A DNA stretch of 64,000 bases from GCA-2731375 sp002731375. Lineage in GTDB: Bacteria > Pseudomonadota > Alphaproteobacteria > GCA-2731375. The stretch is taken from NCBI GenBank assembly GCA_030752605.1, contig JASMDX010000014.1, positions 1 to 64,000 on the forward strand. Reading direction: 5' to 3'. Below the pieces are notes generated by a model. That model saw only the letters and a list, made by a program, of their open reading frames with translations. It searched no databases and was not told where the DNA came from. The translations under genes and the position numbers were made by a program. Positions 33,662 to 42,896 of this stretch are shown here, in pieces; positions within the stretch are counted from its first letter, which is position 1; every line of letters starts with the position of its first letter.

Positions 33662-35775
33662 AGCGTTTCCTCTTCCTTTGACACAATTTCTCCGCCGACG
33701 GCTTCCCCGTTAATCAGGACCAGCCAGCCAGCCTCATCGATTACCTTAACATCCAGCGCCTGGGCTTTCTTTAATTTTGATCCCGCCGCCGCCCCCGCGA
33801 TCACCAAGTCCGTTTTGGCCGAGACCGAGCCCGAGACCTTGGCGCCCAAGGCCTCGGCCCGCGCCTTGGCCTCCGCCCGCGAGGTCCGCTCCAGGGTACC
33901 TGTAAAAACCAATGTTTTGCCCGCCAGCTCGGACGTGGTATCAGCGCGCGCCATGTCCTGGACTTGATCGAGCATTCCGGTCAGCGCATCCCAGACATCC
34001 TTGTTATGTCCATCATCGAAGAAAGCCAACAATGCCTTGGCGACTTTCTCGCCAATGCCGTCAATATCGAGCAGTTCTTCCAAATTATCAGGCTTCATGG
34101 CCGCGTCGAAATTTGCCAATGTCTCATACCTACGGGCCAGCAACTTGGCATTGCCCTGGCCTACATGACGAATGCCAAGGGCGAAAATAAGGCGGTCTAG
34201 AGGGATCCTCCGCTTTTCCTTGATCGCTTCAAACAGATTTTCGACGGAGGTCTCGCCCCAACCTTCCCATTCCTGCAATGGCTTGCGGCCCTCCTTGCCG
34301 TCCTGCGCCTGCAAGATAAAGATGTCCACTGGCGTCTTTACCACGTGGGCATCGTAAAACGCCTTGATCTGTTTTTCGCCCAAGCCTTCGATATCAAAGG
34401 CATTACGGGAAACAAAATGGCGCAAACGCTCCACTGCCTGGGCCTCGCAGGTCAGACCGCCACCACAACGCCAATCAACCTCGCCTTCGTCCCGCACCGC
34501 CGTAGCGCCGCAGATCGGGCAAGTCGAGGGAAAGACGAAAGCTTCGGGACCCGGCTCAACCACTTCCAGAACCTGCGGGATCACGTCGCCGGCGCGCTGC
34601 ACCAAAACCTTTGCCCCAACCCGGATGTTCTTTTCCGCGATGTAGTCCTGGTTATGCAGGGTCGCGTTGGCAACCACCACGCCACCGACGGTAACGGGTT
34701 TCAGGCGCGCCACCGGGGTCAGCTTGCCGGTCCGGCCAACCTGAATATCGATTCCTTCGACCAAGGTCTGGGCCTGCTCGGCGGCAAACTTGTGGGCAAT
34801 CGCCCAGCGCGGCGAGCGCGAGGCCGCGCCCAAACGGTCCTGCCAGTCTAGGCGGTCGACCTTGTAGACGATTCCATCGATGTCATAGGGCCGAGCGCTG
34901 CGCCCCGCCTCGGTGGCGCTGTGATAGGCTAGCATCTCCGCCGTATTCCTACAGATTTGATGTTCCTGGACCTCAAAGCCCCAGGCCTTCATGGCCGCCA
35001 GGACACCGGCCTGGGCATGGCTGGGCAGGGCACTGACCTCGCCCCAGGCATAGGCCCGGAAACTCAATTGCCGCGATGCCGTAATGGCGGGATCGAGCTG
35101 GCGCAGGGAGCCGGCAGCGGCATTGCGAGGGTTGGCGTACGCGGGCCGTTCGGCGGCATCCTGCTTTCGGTTTAGCTCGGCGAAAGCGCCATGGTTCATA
35201 AAGACTTCGCCGCGCACCTCGAATACATCTGGTGCCGGGCCCAGGAAGCGTTTGGGAATGTCGTCAATAGTGCGCAGATTAGCGGTGATATCCTCACCCA
35301 CCTCACCATCGCCCCTGGTCGCGCCCTGCACGAAGACGCCGTTCTCATAGCGCAGGGCGGCGGACAGACCGTCGATCTTTGGTTCCGCCACTATTTCCAC
35401 GACGGCGTCATCATCCAGTTTCAGAAAGCGCCGGATACCGGCTAGGAAATCGACGACATCCTCCTCGTTAAAAGCGTTGCCCAGGGACAGCATGGGGCGG
35501 CTGTGGCGAACCTTGGAAAAGCCGTCTGCGCCGTCTGTCGACGGAGCGCCGATGCGCTCGGACGGGCTGTCAGGGCGCTTCAAATTTGGGAACCGCCCCT
35601 CGATGGCGCTGTTGCGCTGGCACAAGGCATCGTATTCGGCATCCGATATGGCCGGGTCATCATTCTGATAATAGGCGGCGTTATGGTCCTGGATTTCACT
35701 GGCGAGACGCGCCAGCTCTGCCTTGGCTTGATCCTCGTTCAGTTCGGCAACCGGAATGGCGGCGGCCTCGGTCAT
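33658..35775 (-). CDS. ligA: NAD-dependent DNA ligase
   Basis: The 705-residue protein has the N-terminal NAD-binding region (AAYYQNDDPAISDAEYD), the adenylation motif EPKIDGLSAALRYENG with Lys133, the OB fold, the four-cysteine zinc module (CPICGATAVRDEGEVDWRC), helix-hairpin-helix repeats and a C-terminal BRCT domain (TSELAGKTLVFTGTLERTS). It seals nicks in replication and repair. Domain order and length are normal. It overlaps recN upstream and the crotonase downstream by four bases each. Confidence 0.97.
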   Translation of the reverse strand: MTEAAAIPVAELNEDQAKAELARLASEIQDHNAAYYQNDDPAISDAEYDALCQRNSAIEGRFPNLKRPDSPSERIGAPSTDGADGFSKVRHSRPMLSLGNAFNEEDVVDFLAGIRRFLKLDDDAVVEIVAEPKIDGLSAALRYENGVFVQGATRGDGEVGEDITANLRTIDDIPKRFLGPAPDVFEVRGEVFMNHGAFAELNRKQDAAERPAYANPRNAAAGSLRQLDPAITASRQLSFRAYAWGEVSALPSHAQAGVLAAMKAWGFEVQEHQICRNTAEMLAYHSATEAGRSARPYDIDGIVYKVDRLDWQDRLGAASRSPRWAIAHKFAAEQAQTLVEGIDIQVGRTGKLTPVARLKPVTVGGVVVANATLHNQDYIAEKNIRVGAKVLVQRAGDVIPQVLEVVEPGPEAFVFPSTCPICGATAVRDEGEVDWRCGGGLTCEAQAVERLRHFVSRNAFDIEGLGEKQIKAFYDAHVVKTPVDIFILQAQDGKEGRKPLQEWEGWGETSVENLFEAIKEKRRIPLDRLIFALGIRHVGQGNAKLLARRYETLANFDAAMKPDNLEELLDIDGIGEKVAKALLAFFDDGHNKDVWDALTGMLDQVQDMARADTTSELAGKTLVFTGTLERTSRAEAKARAEALGAKVSGSVSAKTDLVIAGAAAGSKLKKAQALDVKVIDEAGWLVLINGEAVGGEIVSKEEETL

Positions 35776-37475
35776 GAGCCGGCGGCCTGTAGTAGGCTGT
35801 CGGCGGCGGCGCGGGCCTCGTCCGTGATGGTGGCACCGGCCAGCATGCGGGCGATCTCCTCACGCCGGACATCGGCATCAAGGTCCTCCACCGTGGTCCG
35901 GGCTCCGCCATTGCTTTCTTGTTTAACGATGCGCCAATGATGCGTAGCCCGTGCGGCCACCTGCGGTGAATGGGTGACCACGATGACCTGGGTATCGTCG
36001 GCCAGACGGGCCAGACGCTCGCCGACCTTGTCCGCCACCGCGCCGCCGACGCCGCTATCGACCTCGTCAAAGATCAAGGAAGCCGGCTCGCGGTTTTGCG
36101 CCAGGGCGACCTTCAGGGCCAGCATCACGCGCGAGAGCTCGCCACCCGAGGCAACCTTGTTCAAGGGCCCGGGCGCACCGCCCGGATTGGTGGCGATGTG
36201 AAAGGCAACGCCGTCCCAGCCTTCAACGCTCCAGCCATCCTCGTCCCGTCTGGAAACAACGGTTTCAAACACCGCCTTATCCAGGGCCAGGGGCGGCAAT
36301 TCAGCCGCCATGACCCGATCGAGTTTTTTCGCCGCCTTGACGCGCCCCTTGCTTAACCGCTCGGCCGCCTCCAAATAAGCGGCCTTGGTCGCCACCGCCT
36401 CAGCCTCCAGCACGGCCAGGCGTTGCCCACCATTATCAATGGTATCCAATCGTTGGGCGAAATCATCGCGCAGGGCAGCCAGGTCATCCACGCTGACCCG
36501 ATGCTTGCGGGCCGCTTCGCGCAGGGCGAAAAGGCGCTCCTCGATCGAGTCAAGGCGGGCCGGGTCAAGATCCAAGGAACGCGCCGCATCGGCCACGGCC
36601 TCGATTCCCTCCATGGCCTCGACCGCGGCCCGCTCTAACCCATCAATGGCACCATCCAGGGCGCCGCCGGCACTTTCAGCCACCCGCTGCAGGGCGCCCT
36701 GGGCTATGCGCAGCCGTTGTTCGACGCCATTGCCCCCGCTATTTCCCCCACCACCGCCTTCACCGCCGCCATACAGGGCGCCCTGGGCATCACGCAATGC
36801 CTCGGCGATTTTCTCGCCCTGGCGCAATAGGGTTCTGGTGCGGTCCAATTCCTCCTCGTCGCCTGGTTTTAGATCCAATTCATCCAGTTCGGCACGGACG
36901 TGGCGCAGATAATCCTCCTCCTCCCGCGCCGTTCGCAATGCCGCTTGGGCATCCGCCAAGACCTGGGAGGTCTGGCACATCCGCGCATGGGCCTTGGCAC
37001 AGCCGCCGACTTGCCCTTCCAGGCCACCGTAGACATCCAGCAGGGCCCGATGGCCACCTGAGTTCAGTAAGCCACGCTCGTCATGCTGGCTATGCACCTC
37101 GACCAAGGTTTCCCCTAGCCCGCGCAGCAATGCCGTTGAGATAGCCTGATCGTTGACAAAGGCCCGGCCCCGGCCATCGGCGCCGACCTGGCGGCGCAGG
37201 ATCATGCCATCGTCGCCATCCAAATCCTGCTCACGCAGAATATCCCAGACCGGATGATTGCCGGGCGGATCAAAGGTGGCGACAACGGTGCCTTTTTCTG
37301 CCCCCTTGCGCACCAGGCCTGCGCCCCCCCGGCGGCCCAGGGCCAGGCCCAGGGCATCAAGCAAAATGGACTTGCCGGCCCCCGTCTCGCCGGTCAGCAC
37401 GCACAAGCCGGTCCGCAGATCCAGATCCAGACGATCGATCAAGACAATATTGGTAATGGATAAGGCGCTCAGCAT
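35772..37475 (-). CDS. recN: DNA repair protein RecN
   Basis: The 567-residue SMC-like ATPase has Walker A GETGAGKS at 29-36, a long central coiled coil with Ala/Glu-rich stretches and a hinge, and the C-terminal signature VASGGELSRVMLALK with Walker B LIFDEVDSGVGGAVADKVGE. RecN acts in double-strand-break repair and sister-chromatid cohesion. The central region carries an unusual Gly/Asn-rich insert, YGGGEGGGGGNSGGNG. It lies between bamD (35-base gap) and ligA (four-base overlap), the order found in many Alphaproteobacteria. Confidence 0.95.
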   Translation of the reverse strand: MLSALSITNIVLIDRLDLDLRTGLCVLTGETGAGKSILLDALGLALGRRGGAGLVRKGAEKGTVVATFDPPGNHPVWDILREQDLDGDDGMILRRQVGADGRGRAFVNDQAISTALLRGLGETLVEVHSQHDERGLLNSGGHRALLDVYGGLEGQVGGCAKAHARMCQTSQVLADAQAALRTAREEEDYLRHVRAELDELDLKPGDEEELDRTRTLLRQGEKIAEALRDAQGALYGGGEGGGGGNSGGNGVEQRLRIAQGALQRVAESAGGALDGAIDGLERAAVEAMEGIEAVADAARSLDLDPARLDSIEERLFALREAARKHRVSVDDLAALRDDFAQRLDTIDNGGQRLAVLEAEAVATKAAYLEAAERLSKGRVKAAKKLDRVMAAELPPLALDKAVFETVVSRRDEDGWSVEGWDGVAFHIATNPGGAPGPLNKVASGGELSRVMLALKVALAQNREPASLIFDEVDSGVGGAVADKVGERLARLADDTQVIVVTHSPQVAARATHHWRIVKQESNGGARTTVEDLDADVRREEIARMLAGATITDEARAAADSLLQAAGS

Positions 37476-37510
37476 GTCTGGATATTAATGCACTTTCCAT
37501 CGGCCCGATA

Positions 37511-38359
37511 TCAGAATACAGAGCCCCACATCCGACTATACCAGGGTTCCTCTATCCCGTCGGTCCGCTCGTCCTCGCCAGTCAGCAAGGCATAGCTGTC
37601 CAGATACCATTCACTGCCCGGATAGTTATAGCCCAGGATGGCGGCGGCGTTCTTGGCCTCATCCACAATGCCCAGGGACAAATAGGCCTCGGTCAGACGA
37701 TGTAGGGCCTCGGGGACGTGGGACGTGGTCTGGTATTTGTCGACGACATAGCGAAAACGGTTAATCGCCGCGCCTTGGTGGCCACGCTTCAGGTAATAGC
37801 GGCCAATCTCCATTTCCTTGCCAGCCAAATGGTCGCGGGCCAGATCCATCTTCAGGCGGGAATCGCGGGCATATTCGCTTTCAGGATAACGGTCTATAAC
37901 TTCGCCCAAGGCGTCGAGGGCTAGCTCAGTGATTTTCTGTTCCCGGCCGGTATCGGCGATTTGTTCGTAGTACGAGATGGCAATCAGATAATAGGCATAA
38001 GGGGCGTCGCGGTTGCCGGGATGCAACTGCAAAAAGCGCTGCGCGGCAAAAATCGCCTCGTCATAATTATTGATTTCGTACTGCGCATAGGCCGCCATCA
38101 ACTGCGATTTCCGGGCCCAAACCGAATAGGGATGTTGACGTTCCACCTCGTCAAAATCCATCACGGCCAATTCCGCGTTGCCGGAAAGCAGCTTGTCCAT
38201 GGCCTGGTTGTAGATCTCTTCCACTGGCCGTTCCACATAGACGGCTTCATCGCTGGCGCAGGCGGTCAACAAGAATACCAGTGCCAGGCCAAGCACGGCG
38301 GCAAGGCCTGAACGTTGCGAGCTAAATCGCGGATTTTGAGGCCGCCGGTGGCAATTCAT
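37511..38359 (-). CDS. bamD: Outer membrane protein assembly factor BamD
   Basis: The lipoprotein has a lipobox LLTAC with Cys34 when started at the ATG at 38359 (MNCHRRPQNPRFSS...), which gives a normal type II signal peptide; an earlier ATG at 38404 would add 15 residues. The mature part carries tetratricopeptide-like repeats (EIYNQAMDKLLSGNAELAVM, DEAIFAAQRFLQLHPGNRD, EVIDRYPESEYA). BamD is the essential outer membrane lipoprotein of the BAM complex that folds beta-barrel proteins. It precedes recN and ligA. Length is close to the usual 260-290. Confidence 0.92.
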   Translation of the reverse strand: MNCHRRPQNPRFSSQRSGLAAVLGLALVFLLTACASDEAVYVERPVEEIYNQAMDKLLSGNAELAVMDFDEVERQHPYSVWARKSQLMAAYAQYEINNYDEAIFAAQRFLQLHPGNRDAPYAYYLIAISYYEQIADTGREQKITELALDALGEVIDRYPESEYARDSRLKMDLARDHLAGKEMEIGRYYLKRGHQGAAINRFRYVVDKYQTTSHVPEALHRLTEAYLSLGIVDEAKNAAAILGYNYPGSEWYLDSYALLTGEDERTDGIEEPWYSRMWGSVF

Positions 38360-38404
38360 TACGTTTAACATATATACAGAACTGTTTCCGAATTTTCCAT
38401 TCAT

Positions 38405-38758
38405 CCAATCTTGATCTCTTATACCACGTCGCGAAACAAGAGCGGACCGTCAATTTTCGCAAAATTTCGAAAAAATCTACTAAGTAGGTGTCAACTTCAA
38501 CAAATTGCCCTATCTTTTTCGTATGCCATAAGGCATCGTTACTACACAACTGCTAAACTTGAAAACAGCTATACGTTGTGCCACTTGTTTACTGGAGCAT
38601 GTCGTAACAGGAGGCAGGCAGGTCGACAACACGTAAGGCCTGACTATTATGTTGCTTTTTTATTACGATAGTAACAACAAGACAATCAAAAGATTGGCAG
38701 AACAAATTTCTCGCGGCTGAGGGCACCATAAACCTCGCCGCCGAACATTGAGGTGATT
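38405..38758. other. AT-rich intergenic region between bamD and an XRE regulator
   Basis: No coding frame is convincing in this 354-base gap between divergent genes. It is AT-rich compared with its surroundings and must contain promoters for bamD on one side and the XRE gene on the other. A small hairpin atgcc-ataa-ggcat lies near 38522-38535. I cannot define operators or transcription starts. The XRE ribosome site GAGG lies at 38750-38753. Confidence 0.55.
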
Positions 38759-39142
38759 ATGGGTATACTAGCGAAACGTGTCGATGCCCATGTTGGTAGC
38801 CGCATCCGTGATCGGCGTACCGGCCAGGGTTTAACTCAAGAGCATTTGGCGAATGCCTTGAATATTTCCTATCAGCAGGTGCAGAAGTACGAGACTGGGG
38901 CCAATCGGGTCAGCGCCGGCCGGCTCTATGAAGTTTCGAAAATTCTCCAATCCGACGTCAGCTTTTTCTTTGGAGGGCTGGATGAGACGGCCGAGACCGA
39001 GCCATTGGGACATGGTGGCAAGAATCGCTCCACCATCGAACTGGTGCGCAATTTCGGTGCGATCGACAATCCTTCGATCCGTTCGGCTGTTTCCGGTTTG
39101 GTAAAAAGCATCGCCAAGCCAGAAAAAGACGCCTTGTATTAA
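38759..39142 (+). CDS. XRE-family transcriptional regulator (alphaproteobacterial, HTH_3)
   Basis: The 127-residue protein has an N-terminal helix-turn-helix (about 10-65, GSRIRDRRTGQGLTQEHLAN, then LNISYQQVQKYETGANRVSA) and a C-terminal tail (ELVRNFGAIDNPSIRSAVSG) that resembles the small XRE regulators conserved across Alphaproteobacteria. These control cell-cycle, exopolysaccharide or motility genes in different species; the target here is unknown. The ATG at 38759 is chosen because GAGG lies five bases upstream; a GTG at 38753 is possible. It is a single gene ending in a terminator at 39229-39268. Confidence 0.85.
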   Translation: MGILAKRVDAHVGSRIRDRRTGQGLTQEHLANALNISYQQVQKYETGANRVSAGRLYEVSKILQSDVSFFFGGLDETAETEPLGHGGKNRSTIELVRNFGAIDNPSIRSAVSGLVKSIAKPEKDALY

Positions 39143-39228
39143 GCCGAAGGGCACTATTCAGCTACATCGAACGAGTTAGTGCAACTTCATCTGCGTTCGA
39201 ATGAACGCGGATTGCTCTGATTGGTAAG

Positions 39229-39268
39229 AAAAAAGGGGCCCGATGATTAATTTCACCAGGCCCTTTTT
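39229..39268 (+). terminator. Rho-independent terminator behind the XRE gene
   Basis: The arms aaaaaaggggcc (39229-39240) and ggcccttttt (39259-39268) pair with one bulged G around a 18-base loop, with T residues closing the right arm. It ends about 100 bases before the LLM gene. A smaller hairpin, gcgttc-gaat-gaacgc, lies just upstream at 39193-39208. Confidence 0.75.
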
Positions 39269-39369
39269 ATATTTACGTCTCATGTGCCGCATGCACCATG
39301 GTCCTGATGGGGCAAACATGGTCCAATGGCAGGGATGGTAATCGCGACAAGAATGGGTAGGAGGCGGAA

Positions 39370-40407
39370 ATGAAATTATCCTTGATGCTGGGCTATTCCG
39401 GGGCCCAGTTAGATATTCCGATGGCGCGGGTACAGCGGGCCGAAGAATTGGGCTTTCATTCCGTTTGGACGGCGGAGGCTTATGGTTCAGATGCTATAAC
39501 ACCCTTGGCCTATCTGGCCGCCATGACCAAGAAAATCAAGCTGGGCACCGCGATCATGCAACTATCGGCGCGGACGCCGGCCAATTGCGCCATGACGGCG
39601 GCAACCCTGGATGCCCTGGCGGGGGGCGACCGTTTTCTGGCGGGCATCGGGGTATCGGGGCCGCAGATCGTGGAAGGCTGGTATGGTCAGCCCTGGGGGC
39701 GGCCGTATTATCGGATCAAGGACTATGTCGCTATCATACGGGCGATTTGGGCCCGCGAAGCGCCAGTCGCCTATGAAGGCAAGGAAATTTCCCTACCCTT
39801 TACAGGCGAAGGTGCCGCTGGTCTAGGCAAACCGTTGAAGTCAATTCTGCATGGCAACCCGAACATCCCCATCTTTCTGGGTACAGGCAACGAGGCCACC
39901 GTGCGCCTGACCGCCGAGATTGCTGATGGTTGGCTGCCGCACGGTTTCATCCCCGGCTCCATGCCGGAATACCTGCCCTGGCTGGAACAAGGCTTCGCCC
40001 GCGCCGGAAATCGCAAATCCCTGGATAATTTCGAGATTATGGCCCTGACCCACGTGGAAGTGGACCAAGACGTGCAAGCAGCCCTGGACCGGCAAAAACC
40101 CGATGTGGCGCTATATGTGGGCGGCATGGGGCATAAGGACAAGAATTTTCACAAGGATCTGATGGTCCGGCGCGGCTTTGGCGATGCGGCCGAGCGTATT
40201 CAGGAGCTCTTCCTGGCCGGACACAAGGCGGAAGCGACGGCGGCCGTACCCGATGAATGGGTAGATCAGAAGTCCCTGGTGGGCCCGCCAGCACGGATCA
40301 AGCAGCGCTATCGCGCCTGGGAGGATTCCGGTGCCACCGGCCTGGTGGTCTGGGCCAGCCAGGACGAAGCGGTCGAAGTCATGGCCCAGGCGGCGCGTTT
40401 GAACTAG
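39370..40407 (+). CDS. LLM-class F420-dependent-type oxidoreductase
   Basis: The 345-residue luciferase-like protein contains ELGFHSVWTAEAYGSDAITP, DALAGGDRFLAGIGVSGPQ and PIFLGTGNEATVRLTAEIAD, the pattern of F420-type hydride-transfer oxidoreductases (TIGR03559-like). It is the third LLM gene of the window and from a separate subfamily to the other two. Cofactor use (F420 or FMN) and substrate are unknown. The ribosome site GGAGG is six bases upstream of the ATG. Confidence 0.85.
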   Translation: MKLSLMLGYSGAQLDIPMARVQRAEELGFHSVWTAEAYGSDAITPLAYLAAMTKKIKLGTAIMQLSARTPANCAMTAATLDALAGGDRFLAGIGVSGPQIVEGWYGQPWGRPYYRIKDYVAIIRAIWAREAPVAYEGKEISLPFTGEGAAGLGKPLKSILHGNPNIPIFLGTGNEATVRLTAEIADGWLPHGFIPGSMPEYLPWLEQGFARAGNRKSLDNFEIMALTHVEVDQDVQAALDRQKPDVALYVGGMGHKDKNFHKDLMVRRGFGDAAERIQELFLAGHKAEATAAVPDEWVDQKSLVGPPARIKQRYRAWEDSGATGLVVWASQDEAVEVMAQAARLN

Positions 40408-40475
40408 GACCTGGTTTCCAGCTTGGTAACATGGTGGGCCTTGCCGTCAAGGCGGCGCCGTGTTAGCGAAAGAGC

Positions 40476-41315
40476 ATGCAGAGGAATCAAACAGATGCAG
40501 CCAATCGCAATGCTCCCGGCCGCGATGACAAGAACCCAACCGGGATCATCGTTATCGTGGCCAACTTTAGCGACGAAAGCAACCATGCCAGCCACCGGGT
40601 CGGCGACCGCTATGTGACCGCCGTGCGCGAGATCTGCGGCGCTCTGCCCTTGATTCTGCCGGCGTTGGGCGCCGGAGCGGATCTGGAAACGCTGCTGGAT
40701 AACATTGATGGCGTCATTTTGACGGGCGGCGCCTCGAACGTAAACCCGCACCATTACGGCGGTGGCGAGGCACTGGATCAGACCCTCCTTGATGCCCGGC
40801 GCGATGGCGTGGCGCTGGAATTAGTACGCGCCTGCGTAGAACGCAACGTGCCCTTGTTCGGCATCTGCCGTGGCATACAGGAAATGAACGTTGCCCTGGG
40901 CGGTAGCCTGCATCAATACATGCACCAGGTACCGGCGCATTTCGATCACCGCCGGCCACGGGAAAAATCCATGGAAGTGCAAATGGCACCGCGCCAGCGG
41001 ATCACGCTGACGCCGGGCGGCACCCTGCAGGACCTGGCCAATGGCGCCCGCCAGGTCATGGTCAACACGCTGCATGCCCAAGGCGTCGATCGTTTGGCCG
41101 AGAGCCTGGTGGTCGAGGCGGTAGCCGATGACGGCACCATCGAGGCGGTGCGCGTCGCCGCCTCGCCGACCTTCAGCATCGGCGTGCAATGGCACGCGGA
41201 ATACCGCACCACCGAACATCACTTTTACCGCGCCTTGTTCAATGCCTTTGGCAAGGCCGTCGCCGCCCACGCCGGCGCCCGCGCCAAGCAGGGCAAGATG
41301 GTCCAGGTGGCTTGA
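40476..41315 (+). CDS. Glutamine-amidotransferase-like hydrolase (peptidase C26, PuuD-like)
   Basis: The 279-residue protein has the class I amidotransferase fold with the nucleophile in FGICRGIQEMNVALGG, GVILTGGASNVNPHHYGGGE near residue 85 and a C-terminal His-Glu pair in GVQWHAEYR. Members of this group cleave gamma-glutamyl bonds, for example gamma-glutamyl-GABA in putrescine breakdown. No puu neighbours are present, so the exact substrate is open. It is co-directional with the LLM gene 68 bases upstream. Confidence 0.87.
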   Translation: MQRNQTDAANRNAPGRDDKNPTGIIVIVANFSDESNHASHRVGDRYVTAVREICGALPLILPALGAGADLETLLDNIDGVILTGGASNVNPHHYGGGEALDQTLLDARRDGVALELVRACVERNVPLFGICRGIQEMNVALGGSLHQYMHQVPAHFDHRRPREKSMEVQMAPRQRITLTPGGTLQDLANGARQVMVNTLHAQGVDRLAESLVVEAVADDGTIEAVRVAASPTFSIGVQWHAEYRTTEHHFYRALFNAFGKAVAAHAGARAKQGKMVQVA

Positions 41316-41347
41316 CGGTCAAGGTGAACCAAGATTTGACCAAGGGC

Positions 41348-41872
41348 ATGGAAATTCGGCCCGTCAGCGATGATGACATGGCCGCGATCCAAACGATCTA
41401 TGCCCAGCATGTCCTGCACGGCCTGGCATCCTGGGAATTGCAGCCGCCCGGCATCACCGAACTAACCGCGCGGCGCGATACCTTGCTCGGTAGTGGATAT
41501 CCCTTCGTGGCCGCCACGGTTGGCGGTGAACTGGTTGGCTATGCCTCCGCCAGGCCATACCGGACGCGGCCCGCCTATCGCTTCACGGTTGAGAACACGA
41601 TTTACCTGCATCCCGACCGCCCCGGCCAAGGCATTGCCCAGCCGTTGCTGCAACGGGTGATCGACGACTGCACCTCCCGGGGCTATCGGCAGATGATCGC
41701 AGTGGTCGGCGACAGCGGTAACTAGCTCTCCATCCGCTTTCACGAAAAAATGGGCTTCCGCCAAGTCGGGCTGATTGGAAGTATCGGCTGGAAGTCCGGG
41801 CGCTGGCTAGATTCGGTTATTCTGCAACGGCCCTTGGGCGACGGCGCCGGTACCCCACCATCGGAATTGTAG
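41348..41872 (+). pseudogene. GNAT acetyltransferase with in-frame TAG stop
   Basis: The frame encodes a normal small GNAT (phosphinothricin/methionine-sulfoximine acetyltransferase-like) up to a TAG at 41723-41725: IRPVSDDDMAAIQTIYAQHV, TRPAYRFTVENTIYLHPDRP, RGYRQMIAVVGDSGN. After the stop the same frame continues LSIRFHEKMGFRQVGLIGSI and WLDSVILQRPLGDG to TAG at 41870-41872, the rest of the family C-terminus. A single substitution explains the break, so the gene is probably dead or the stop is a sequencing error. The truncated 125-residue product would lack the acetyl-CoA-binding C-terminal helix. Confidence 0.8.
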
Positions 41873-42137
41873 GCCCGCGAATTCACCGGCAAGGCCGAGA
41901 TTGCGGTCAAATCCCTATTCGCACTGGACAAAACGTCCTTTATTTTTCAATTCAATGCTTGCAACGTCCGGCTGGCGATGCCATGAAGGGGCATTCGTTG
42001 CACCTCGCCTCGACGTTTCTTGTTACGGCACTAGCGTGCCCGACCAAGTTGCGTCTGTGACTCGTGCATCTTTTAGAGGTGCGGCTCGGCTAAAACCGAT
42101 CGCCGCTGCTGTAAATACATGTTGAAGGGAGTAGCTG
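41873..42137. other. Long leader region upstream of cspA
   Basis: This 265-base region lies between the dead acetyltransferase gene and cspA and has no clear coding frame. Cold-shock genes typically have long 5' leaders that fold and control translation with temperature, so most of it may be cspA leader. A GAAGGGAG ribosome site lies at about 42124-42132. I do not define the transcription start. Confidence 0.45.
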
Positions 42138-42347
42138 ATGGCTACCGGAACAGTGAAGTGGTTTAACCCGACAAAGGGTTTTGGTTTTATCGAGCCGACG
42201 GACGGCGCCAAGGATGTCTTCGTGCATATCTCGGCCGTTGAGCGTGCCGGCATGCAGAGCCTGCGTGAAGGTCAAAAGGTTGAGTTCGAGTTGGTCGCAG
42301 GCCGTGACGGCCGCTCGGCCGCCGAAAACCTGGTCGCGCTCGACTAG
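42138..42347 (+). CDS. cspA: Cold-shock protein
   Basis: The 69-residue single CSD protein has the RNA-binding motifs KGFGFIEP (RNP1, about 14-21) and DVFVHISA (RNP2, about 27-34) and starts MATGTVKWFNPT. It binds single-stranded RNA and DNA as an antiterminator or RNA chaperone. The match to the family is complete. It is followed by a hairpin at 42362-42383. Confidence 0.96.
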   Translation: MATGTVKWFNPTKGFGFIEPTDGAKDVFVHISAVERAGMQSLREGQKVEFELVAGRDGRSAAENLVALD

Positions 42348-42361
42348 GCACGACCGGTTAA

Positions 42362-42383
42362 GCTCAAGCCTCCATGCTTGAGC
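42362..42383 (+). repeat. Hairpin behind cspA
   Basis: The arms gctcaagc (42362-42369) and gcttgagc (42376-42383) pair perfectly over 8 bp around a 6-base loop. There is no T run after it, so it is not a standard Rho-independent terminator. It may protect the cspA mRNA 3' end. Confidence 0.55.
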
Positions 42384-42474
42384 GTTAGAGTTCGACCGTT
42401 ATAAGTTAAGACGCGTATTTGCAGGCATGGCAGCGTAGACGGTTGTGCCGACAGTACGGACCGAGGGATCGGCG

Positions 42475-42502
42475 GACCGGAAAGTAGTTATACTTTCCGG
42501 TC
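42475..42502. repeat. Perfect 12-bp inverted repeat in the cspA downstream gap
   Basis: The arms gaccggaaagta (42475-42486) and tactttccggtc (42491-42502) are perfect complements around the loop gtta. A ctttttg stretch follows at about 42510. It could be a Rho-independent terminator, a transcribed small RNA end or a protein-binding palindrome. A further small palindrome, atcctgg-aa-ccaggat, lies at 42542-42557. Confidence 0.6.
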
Positions 42503-42612
42503 GTGCCTCGCTTTTTGGGCGCCACCAATCCGGCGTCCCGTATCCTGGAACCAGGATTGCCATGGGATGTAGTTTAGCGTCCGGTCGTGGCATCCAAACA
42601 CAGGCGGATATC

Positions 42613-42771
42613 ATGGCGCGAAAACCCAACTATAATTTCGAACGCCAGGAGCGGGATCGCCGCAAGGCGGAAAAAAAGGCCGCCAAGGCAGCCGCCAAGG
42701 CCGAAAAGGCCGAGTTGGCGAAAGCCGAACGTAACGGCATCGCGCTCGACGAGACGCCGGAGCAGGAATAA
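42613..42771 (+). CDS. Small lysine-rich conserved protein
   Basis: The 52-residue protein (MARKPNYNFERQERDRRKAE, then AKAAAKAEKAELAKAERN) is almost entirely helical and highly basic, with an acidic end (DETPEQE). Proteins with a PNYNFERxER start are recurrent in Alphaproteobacteria, as I recall, but have no known function. The start is the first Met after the hairpin region; earlier Mets in frame have no similarity. It could bind nucleic acid. Confidence 0.6.
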   Translation: MARKPNYNFERQERDRRKAEKKAAKAAAKAEKAELAKAERNGIALDETPEQE

Positions 42772-42896
42772 CGCTCGATAGGGGGAAATAGCCGGTCACG
42801 TCGGCGGCATCAATCGCCGACCATTTACCTCGCATACTAGCTGGCATGTAGCCCATCCTCCAGGTCCCGCGCGAGAAGCGGTTTACCGCGTGATAA

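Noticed and set aside
41723..41725. Recoding of TAG as pyrrolysine or suppression
   Set aside because: Nothing in the window supports a pyl system and other genes in the window use TAG as a normal stop.
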